From contig NZ_JBHUHX010000004.1 in NCBI RefSeq assembly GCF_042682685.1, forward strand, positions 186,001 through 250,000: 64,000 nucleotides of DNA, written 5' to 3'. How positions within the stretch are numbered: position 1 is the first letter of the stretch; each line of letters begins with the position of its first letter. Below the pieces are notes generated by a model that ran no database searches, was not told the origin of the DNA, and saw only the letters and a list, made by a program, of their open reading frames with translations. Both the position numbers and the translations under genes were made by a program. This document shows, in pieces, positions 58,185-64,000 of the stretch. The DNA is from Imhoffiella fuscus (GTDB lineage Bacteria; Pseudomonadota; Gammaproteobacteria; Chromatiales; Chromatiaceae).

Positions 58185-60020
58185 GTGGCAACTGAGTTTT
58201 TGATGGGTAACGAAGCGATCGGCTTGGGTGCGATCGCTGCGGGTGTGGGCGTGGTGACCGGCTATCCGGGCACGCCATCGAGCGAGATCCTTCCTACGAT
58301 CGCCCAACGCAATCCGGGCGGTATTCACGTCGAGTGGTCGACCAACGAGAAGGTGGCTCTGGAGGTGGCGGCCGGAGCGGCCTACGCCGGGGCGCGAACC
58401 CTGGTGACCATGAAGCAGGTCGGACTGAACGTAGCCTCCGATCCACTGATGAGCCTCGCCTATGTCGGCGTCAAGGGAGGAATGGTCATCGTCGTCGCCG
58501 ACGATCCGGGTCCCATCTCCTCCCAAACCGAGCAGGATACCCGCACCTTCGGGCTCTTCTCCAAGCTACCGGTCTTCGATCCGGCCTCTCCGGAGGAGGC
58601 CTACGCGATGATCGGCGATGCCTTTGCGCTCTCCGAACGTTACGGGACCCCGGTGCTCTTTCGTCCGACGACCCGCGTCTGCCACGGCAACGCACCGGTC
58701 GAGGTCGGGGAGAGCGGGGCACCGGCGGCCCCCGAGGGTTTCGTCAAGGATCCCAAGTGGGTCATCTTTCCCCGGCTCGCTTATCAGAGCCACCTTCGTA
58801 TCGAGCAGCGGCTTCCACTGATCGCCGATGAATTCTCGGACTATCGCTTCAATCGCTTGAACGGATCGGGCCGGCTCGGTATCGCCACACAGGGTATCAG
58901 CGGAGCCTATGTCGCCGAGGCGCTCGCTGCGTTGGGCGATGCCGTCCCCGAGCACAAGCTGCTGCGGGTCGCAACGCCACATCCGTTCCCGCGCCGCCTG
59001 GGGCTCGATTTCCTCGAAGGATTGGACCAGGTGCTGGTCGTCGAGGAGCTGGACCCGGTGATCGAGCGCGAGCTGCTGCGGTTGGCGGGCGAGTGCCATA
59101 TCCCGGTGACCGTGCTCGGCAAGGGCAGCGGTCATGTCCAACAGGCCGGTGAGAACGGCGTCGATTCCGTGACCCAGGCGCTGGCCGGGTTCCTCGGGGT
59201 TGAATTCACACCGGCCGCGACCTGCGCCGCCGCGCCGGACATCCAGGTTGCCGAACCTCCAGTGCGTCCGCCGGTGCTCTGCGCCGGTTGTCCGCATCGC
59301 GCCTCCTTCCTGGCGGTCAAGGAGGCGATGCGCAAGCGCAAGGCGGTCTTCGCGGGCGACATCGGCTGCTACACGCTCGGCAACGCCAAGCCGCTCGATA
59401 TGGTGGATACCTGTCTCTGTATGGGTGCGAGCGTCACGGTCGCCCAGGGTCTTCATGTGGTCGAACCGGACAGGGTGCATTTCGCCTTCATCGGTGACTC
59501 GACCTTTTTCCATACCGGGATTCCTGGCGTCATCAACGCCGTCTACAACCAGACGCCGATCGTGCTGGTGGTCTTGGACAACTCCACCACCGCCATGACC
59601 GGATTGCAGCCGCATCCGGGAACGGGCGAGACCATGATGGGCACGATCGCCGCTAAGATTGACATCGCGACCGTGCTGCGCGGTCTGGGCGTCCAGCATA
59701 TCGAGTCCTGCGACCCGCTCCAGCACGAGGCGTCCAAGGAGGCGGTATTGCGCGCGGTCGAGGCGACGGCGCAGGGCGTCTCCGCGCTCATCTTCGAGGC
59801 GCCCTGCATCCATGTCGCGCCGTCCGGTCCGCGCTATGTGATCGACGAGGAGGCCTGTCGCTGCAATCTCTGCGTCACCCGCCTCGGCTGTCCGGCCATC
59901 AGTCGGGTCGACGGCCGGATGCGGATCGACGACGATCTGTGTTACGGCTGCGACCTCTGTGCGCAGATGTGCCCCTTCGATGCCATCGAACGGATCGCAC
60001 TAGTGGAGGAGGGACGATGA
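58185..60020 (+). CDS. iorA: Indolepyruvate ferredoxin oxidoreductase, alpha subunit
   Basis: A 611-residue thiamine-diphosphate enzyme. I chose GTG 58185, preceded by GGGGG at 8 bases, because it gives MATEFLMGNEAIGLGAIAAGV, as in other IorA proteins; ATG 58203 would clip this. The N-terminal pyruvate-oxidoreductase domain has GYPGTPSSEILPTIA; the TPP domain has GDIGCYTLG and GDSTFFHTGIPGVIN; the C-terminus carries a ferredoxin domain with C-N-L-C-V-T-R-L-G-C-P and C-Y-G-C-D-L-C-A-Q-M-C-P. The complex oxidatively decarboxylates aryl-2-keto acids (from Trp, Phe, Tyr) to aryl-acetyl-CoA, reducing ferredoxin. The beta subunit gene overlaps its stop. Confidence 0.93.
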   Translation: MATEFLMGNEAIGLGAIAAGVGVVTGYPGTPSSEILPTIAQRNPGGIHVEWSTNEKVALEVAAGAAYAGARTLVTMKQVGLNVASDPLMSLAYVGVKGGMVIVVADDPGPISSQTEQDTRTFGLFSKLPVFDPASPEEAYAMIGDAFALSERYGTPVLFRPTTRVCHGNAPVEVGESGAPAAPEGFVKDPKWVIFPRLAYQSHLRIEQRLPLIADEFSDYRFNRLNGSGRLGIATQGISGAYVAEALAALGDAVPEHKLLRVATPHPFPRRLGLDFLEGLDQVLVVEELDPVIERELLRLAGECHIPVTVLGKGSGHVQQAGENGVDSVTQALAGFLGVEFTPAATCAAAPDIQVAEPPVRPPVLCAGCPHRASFLAVKEAMRKRKAVFAGDIGCYTLGNAKPLDMVDTCLCMGASVTVAQGLHVVEPDRVHFAFIGDSTFFHTGIPGVINAVYNQTPIVLVVLDNSTTAMTGLQPHPGTGETMMGTIAAKIDIATVLRGLGVQHIESCDPLQHEASKEAVLRAVEATAQGVSALIFEAPCIHVAPSGPRYVIDEEACRCNLCVTRLGCPAISRVDGRMRIDDDLCYGCDLCAQMCPFDAIERIALVEEGR

Positions 60021-60616
60021 GCCTGCATACGAACATCATCATCGCCGGGGTCGGCGGTCAGGGGACGGTGCTGGCCTCCAAGCTGGTGGCGCGCGCCGCC
60101 ATGGACGCCGGACTTCAGGTCCGCACCTCCGAGACCATCGGCATGGCGCAGCGTGGAGGCTCGGTCGTGAGTCATCTGCGCGTTTCCGATACCCCCATCG
60201 CCTCGCCGCTCATGGCACCCGGCATGGCCGACGTACTGATCGGCTTCGAGCCGGGCGAGGCGGTCCGCAGCCTCGGCTATCTGCGTCCGGGCGGTACCAT
60301 CGTCACCAACGCGCATCCGGTCGCGCCCGTCGCAGCGTCTCCAGCCAGCGCCATTTACAGCGGCCAGGCGATGCTGGAGCGACTCGACGGCTGCGGTGCG
60401 CGATTGGCGGTGGTCGACGGAGACGCCATCTGCGCCGAGATCGGCTCGACGAAGGTGCTGAACGTCGCCTTGCTCGGCGCGGCTGCGGCATTGGGCGCGC
60501 TCGGCTTTACGCTCGAACAGCTCGAAACCGCCATCCGTGAATCGGTGCGGGCGCGTTTCGTCGATCTGAACATCCAGGCATTGCATGCGAGCGCCAGATC
60601 CGTGAGCGCCGCCTAA
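60017..60616 (+). CDS. iorB: Indolepyruvate ferredoxin oxidoreductase, beta subunit
   Basis: A 199-residue protein of the pyruvate ferredoxin oxidoreductase gamma-type domain. It starts NIIIAGVGGQGTVLASKLVARAAMDAG and contains SETIGMAQRGGSVVSHLRVSD, the signature of IorB. GGAGGAGGG precedes the ATG, which overlaps the iorA stop (ATGA). Subunit beta completes the catalytic alpha-beta complex. The next gene, for an arylacetate-CoA ligase, starts 41 bases downstream. Confidence 0.92.
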   Translation: MSLHTNIIIAGVGGQGTVLASKLVARAAMDAGLQVRTSETIGMAQRGGSVVSHLRVSDTPIASPLMAPGMADVLIGFEPGEAVRSLGYLRPGGTIVTNAHPVAPVAASPASAIYSGQAMLERLDGCGARLAVVDGDAICAEIGSTKVLNVALLGAAAALGALGFTLEQLETAIRESVRARFVDLNIQALHASARSVSAA

Positions 60617-60657
60617 TCACCGACAACGCCTTTCAGGCGAGAGTAGAGAGAATCTCC

Positions 60658-61902
60658 GTGAGCGAATCCCCATTCAAGACGCCGGCACAGCTCGATGCCA
60701 TCCTCGGTCTGGTCAACGGAATCACCGACAAAAGTCCCTTCTATCGCGAGAAATTCGCGGGCATCGATCTCCACGGTATCCGAGGCTGGGAAGATTTCGA
60801 GCAGCTTCCATTCACCGAAAAGGCCGATTTGCGCGATGCCTATCCGCTTGGTCTGCAGGCCGTTCCGGATGAGGCGGTGGTGCGTATTCACTCGTCCTCG
60901 GGGACGACCGGCACCCCGGTCATCATTCCTTATACCCAGCAGGACGTTGCGGATTGGGCCGAGATGTTCGCCCGCTGCTACGGCATGGCCGGCGTGACCA
61001 ACAGGGATCGCATCCATGTCACCCCGGGTTACGGTCTTTGGACGGCCGGGCTCGGTTTCCAGGCCGGCGCGGAGCGGATCGGCGCCATGGTCATCCCGAT
61101 CGGTCCGGGCAACACGGATCGTCAGTTTAAAATGATGACGGACCTCAAAAGCACGGTGCTGTGCGCGACCTCGTCCTACGCGCTGCTGCTGGCCGAGGAG
61201 ATCGAGCGGCGCGGTATCGGCGACAAGGTCCATTTGCGCAAGGGCATCATCGGCTCGGAGCGCTGGAGCGACAAGATGCGCCGCCGCATCGCCAACGAAC
61301 TGGGCGTTCAGCTCTACGACATCTATGGGCTGACCGAGGTCTATGGTCCGGGCATCGGTATCTCGTGCGACCATGAATGCGGCATGCATTACTGGAACGA
61401 CTTTCTCTATTTCGAGATCATCGATCAGCACAGCGGCAATCCGGTTAAGGAAGGGGAGATCGGCGAGCTGGTCATCACCACGCTGCGCAAGCAGGGCGCG
61501 CCACTCGTTCGCTACCGCACTCACGATCTGACGCGCTTCGTCCCCGGCGACTGTCCCTGCGGCTCGACCTTCCCGCGCATCGACGACATCCTTGGCCGCA
61601 CCGACGACATGGTGAAGGTGAAGGGCGTCATCGTCTATCCGGCCCTGATCGACGAGATCCTGCATCAGATCGAGGGCGCGAGCAGCGAGTTCCAGGTCAT
61701 GATCGACCATCTCGAAGGCAAGGATGTCATGACCGTCCTCTTCGAGACGCTGCCGGGCGCACACCTGGAAGGTGTGGAGGCCGAGCTGCGCCGTCTCTGC
61801 AAGGAGCGCGTCGGACTGAGCGTCGTTCCCAAGGCGGTCGCCATCGGCGATCTACCGCGCAGCGAAAAGAAGACCTCGCGGGTGTTCGACAATCGCTATT
61901 GA
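60658..61902 (+). CDS. paaK: Phenylacetate-CoA ligase
   Basis: A 414-residue adenylate-forming enzyme of the PaaK family. The phosphate-binding loop is HSSSGTTGTPVIIPYTQ near residues 78-94; later motifs are YDIYGLTEVYGPGIGISCDHECGMHYWND near 218 and YRTHDLT...GRTDDMVKVKGVIVYPALIDEIL near 285-330. PaaK activates phenylacetate (or indoleacetate) with ATP and CoA. It starts with GTG after a GAGAGAA stretch. With iorAB it can recapture arylacetates lost from, or reverse the oxidation of, aryl-2-keto acids; no phenylacetyl-CoA oxygenase is present in the window. Confidence 0.93.
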   Translation: MSESPFKTPAQLDAILGLVNGITDKSPFYREKFAGIDLHGIRGWEDFEQLPFTEKADLRDAYPLGLQAVPDEAVVRIHSSSGTTGTPVIIPYTQQDVADWAEMFARCYGMAGVTNRDRIHVTPGYGLWTAGLGFQAGAERIGAMVIPIGPGNTDRQFKMMTDLKSTVLCATSSYALLLAEEIERRGIGDKVHLRKGIIGSERWSDKMRRRIANELGVQLYDIYGLTEVYGPGIGISCDHECGMHYWNDFLYFEIIDQHSGNPVKEGEIGELVITTLRKQGAPLVRYRTHDLTRFVPGDCPCGSTFPRIDDILGRTDDMVKVKGVIVYPALIDEILHQIEGASSEFQVMIDHLEGKDVMTVLFETLPGAHLEGVEAELRRLCKERVGLSVVPKAVAIGDLPRSEKKTSRVFDNRY

Positions 61903-61961
61903 GCTTTCACCTTAGCGTGCACGCCCGCTCGCGCTCTCATTTTCACGATATGGTCGTGCTG

Positions 61962-61985
61962 TCAAGGTTCGAAATGGAACCTTGA
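61962..61985. terminator. Stem-loop after paaK
   Basis: TCAAGGTTC (61962-61970) pairs perfectly with GAACCTTGA (61977-61985) around a GAAATG loop, 60 bases after the paaK stop. No T-run follows on the plus strand, so it might stabilise the transcript or act with Rho. Confidence 0.45.
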
Positions 61986-62098
61986 GGCACGCGCTCCAAA
62001 ACGTGAAGCTGAAGGTCCAGACCAAGATCGCACAAGGATGTGCATCCCTATCAACACGCTAATACGCTCGCTGCGCCTGACTGGAGAAGAACCGATCC

Positions 62099-64000
62099 TT
62101 GCACCTCGTTATGGGCAATCCGTCGAGGGCGAGGCAAGAGGTCCGCTTAGATGCGGCCGCGATCGAGCAACTCTTGGAGCGAGTGGGCGGTCCGGTGGAA
62201 GGCGAGCGGAGCGGGCTGGCCAGACTCGCCGAAGTGGATGCGATCCTGTCGGTTGTCCCCGAGGGGGAAAGCTGGGCGCGGCTGCAGCGCATGCGAGCCA
62301 ATATCCTGGTGCAGATGCCGGGAGAAGGTGCGGCCGACTACATCGAGCAAGCGCTCGGCGCCTACGAGCAAGCCCTGAGGTTCTGCTCTCCCGAGACCAA
62401 CCCTGTGACCTGGGCGCGGACCCTGAGCAACTGCTCAGTCGCCTGGCGGCGCCGTATCAGAGGACGGCGCGCGGAAAATCTCGAGCGCGCAATGGCCTGT
62501 CTCGCGCGCATCGGGGACCGCCTGAACCCGGAACGTCACCCACGCCTGTGGGCCTCCTCTCAAGCCAATCTGGGTAACGCCTTCCTGCAGCGAATCGTCG
62601 GCGATCCGCGCGAGAACATCGAGCGGGCCATCGATCGTTACCGGTGCGCGCTGACGATCTTCACCCCCCATGACTATCCGGATCTCTACTGCCGCTGTGC
62701 GGCGAACCTGGCCCACGCCTACGAGATTCGGATCGCCGGCGATCGCGAAGAGAACATGGAGGATGCGATCGCGCTCGGACGCCTGGCGCTCAGGATCCAT
62801 GAAGCACTCCCCGCCAATACCGAGTGGGCGCGTCTCCACAACAATCTGGGAAGCATGTACCGCTCGCGCATCGCCGGGGATCGGGCCGAGAACGTCGAAT
62901 CCGCCATCGGACACTATCGCGCGGCGCTGCGCGTCTGGAAGCGCGCCGGTTTCGCCGACGACTGGGCGCGCGTGCAGCACAATCTCGGTGTTGCATACCG
63001 CAAACGCGCTCGGGGCGATCCGGAGGCCAACCTGAAGCGCTCTCGGGGCCACCTGCGCGCGGCGCTTTCGGTACGCACGCTCGAACGCTTTCCCTCGGAT
63101 TGGCTGCGCTCCCAGCACAGCCTGGCCCTGACCGAGACGCAGACCGGCAACTGGCCGCAGGTCGAGCGCATTGCCCGAGACATCATGCGATTCCTGGGGG
63201 ATGCCATCGCCGGACTCGGCAACTGGTACGAGATGCGTCGCCTGATCGGTGCCGCCAGCGCCACCAAGAATCTTGGGGTGCTTGCCATTGCCGAGCAGGG
63301 AAATCTCGCGGATGCGTTCGCATTCCTGATCCAGGGGCGGGGGCTCGTGCATCGGGCGCTGCTCGGGGCCGGACAGACATCGGGTGCGCTCGACGCGGGC
63401 GATGCCGATCCGAGTTTTCCGCCTCCAGGGGAGGCCGTCATCGCCTTCTGCGTCCCGCCCCTGGACGGGCGCGACCTGCCGGTGTTCGTCGCCTGCGCGG
63501 ACGATCGGGCGCAACCCGTGCGGCTGGTGCGTTTGACCGGACTCGACCGCGCGGCCCTGGAGTCGCTCTTCGAGCGCAAGGCCGGCCGCGAATCGAGCTG
63601 GCTCGACGGCTACCAGGTGCTCCTCGAACAGGGCGACCCCGCCGCATTCTCCCGGGCCATGGAGCGGGTCGCCCAGACATTGGACGGGGATCTCGCCCCA
63701 TTGTGGCAGGTCCTGGATGCCTTGCCGGCCTCGGTTCGACGCCTGCGAATCGCCCCCTCCGGCGCCTTATCGCTGTTTCCTCCATCGATGTTGCGCGGCG
63801 GCGAGCGAAAGATCCTGAATCGCTTCGATCTGGTGAGCGCGGTGGGCGGGCTATCCAATGCCTCGGCGTTTGTTGCGCGGGATACTGGTCGGCGCCGGTT
63901 GCTCTCGGTCGCCGATCCCACCGGCGATCTGCCACACAGCCGGGCCGAGGGAAACATGCTGGGCGCCCTGTTCGAGAGCGAGGCGAGTCTGCTGGGCAAG
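62099..64000 (+). CDS. TPR-repeat CHAT-domain protein (3' end outside window)
   Basis: A frame without stop codon runs to the window edge, so at least 634 codons. TTG 62099 is favoured as start because GGAGAAG lies 9 bases upstream; ATG 62111 is the alternative. Residues about 50-430 are TPR-like helical pairs, with a recurring motif of the type ...NLGNAFLQRI.GDPRENIERAIDRYRCAL..., spaced about 50 residues (NLAHAYEIRIAGDREENMEDAI, NLGSMYRSRIAGDRAENVESAI, NLGVAYRKRARGDPEANLKRS). From about 560 a CHAT (caspase-HetF-associated with TPR) domain begins: LRIAPSGALSLFPPSMLRGGERKILNRFDLVSAVGGLSN and LSVADPTGDLPHSRAEGNML. The catalytic His and Cys would lie beyond the window. CHAT proteins are caspase-like proteases, some used in phage-triggered defence. 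Confidence 0.88.
   Translation, partial: MHLVMGNPSRARQEVRLDAAAIEQLLERVGGPVEGERSGLARLAEVDAILSVVPEGESWARLQRMRANILVQMPGEGAADYIEQALGAYEQALRFCSPETNPVTWARTLSNCSVAWRRRIRGRRAENLERAMACLARIGDRLNPERHPRLWASSQANLGNAFLQRIVGDPRENIERAIDRYRCALTIFTPHDYPDLYCRCAANLAHAYEIRIAGDREENMEDAIALGRLALRIHEALPANTEWARLHNNLGSMYRSRIAGDRAENVESAIGHYRAALRVWKRAGFADDWARVQHNLGVAYRKRARGDPEANLKRSRGHLRAALSVRTLERFPSDWLRSQHSLALTETQTGNWPQVERIARDIMRFLGDAIAGLGNWYEMRRLIGAASATKNLGVLAIAEQGNLADAFAFLIQGRGLVHRALLGAGQTSGALDAGDADPSFPPPGEAVIAFCVPPLDGRDLPVFVACADDRAQPVRLVRLTGLDRAALESLFERKAGRESSWLDGYQVLLEQGDPAAFSRAMERVAQTLDGDLAPLWQVLDALPASVRRLRIAPSGALSLFPPSMLRGGERKILNRFDLVSAVGGLSNASAFVARDTGRRRLLSVADPTGDLPHSRAEGNMLGALFESEASLLGK

Overview
The window is a high-GC, densely coded bacterial chromosome segment. 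Gene content (NspC/carboxynorspermidine synthase polyamine route, GSMT/SDMT betaine synthesis, MtfA, TRAP transporter, indolepyruvate oxidoreductase with phenylacetate-CoA ligase, many MCPs and phosphorelay kinases) and protein flavour point to a gammaproteobacterium, most likely a moderately halophilic member of the Chromatiales (purple sulfur bacteria). No photosynthesis, sulfur or rRNA gene lies in the window, so that placement is inference. I see no prophage, insertion sequence or CRISPR array.

Layout. 1-2.0 kb: end of dapB, a DUF3775 gene, an initiator tRNA-Met with its own promoter and terminator, and mtfA. 2.1-8.5 kb: a chemoreceptor, a PAS-rich diguanylate cyclase, a secreted phosphodiester glycosidase and an acetylxylan-esterase-like hydrolase. 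8.5-11.4 kb: a dctPQM TRAP operon behind a perfect palindrome. 11.7-13.4 kb: a phytase-esterase-like secreted protein that looks broken by an internal deletion. 13.8-15.5 kb: glycine-to-betaine methyltransferases. 15.5-21.4 kb: phosphoesterase, lipid kinase, a degenerate kinase with a sigma-54 regulator, and a formate/nitrite-type channel. 21.8-27.9 kb: Cache protein plus chemoreceptor, gamma-glutamyltransferase-like protein, MgtE. 28-31.9 kb: AT-rich intergenic DNA with a tandem repeat, then a methyltransferase and small envelope/stress genes (lipoprotein, HdeD, DUF302).

32.2-36.3 kb holds the most unusual locus: four tightly packed genes encoding a stand-alone ParA/MinD-like ATPase, a membrane protein resembling bacterial mitofilin (COG4223), a small membrane protein, and a ParA ATPase fused through a transmembrane helix to a periplasmic SPOR domain. 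It reads as a membrane-anchored positioning or division-site system. 36.3-39.7 kb: EamA exporter with divergent MarR regulator and paired operators, a Tus/Ter-like protein, and a lysine-methyltransferase-like enzyme. 39.8-46.9 kb: gene debris, two genes under 50 codons, a sulfatase with a dockerin-like tail, GNAT, PuuE-type allantoinase, lipoprotein, AI-2E transporter.

47-51.9 kb: polyamine operon on the minus strand (Orn/Lys/Arg decarboxylase, carboxynorspermidine synthase, carboxynorspermidine decarboxylase). 52-58 kb: Nudix, MBL-fold enzyme, and a hybrid kinase translationally coupled to a second REC-kinase. 58.2-61.9 kb: iorA-iorB-paaK for arylpyruvate oxidation to aryl-CoA. 62.1 kb to the end: a TPR-CHAT protein cut by the window edge. 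Protein-family calls rest on motif recognition by eye; no database search was run.
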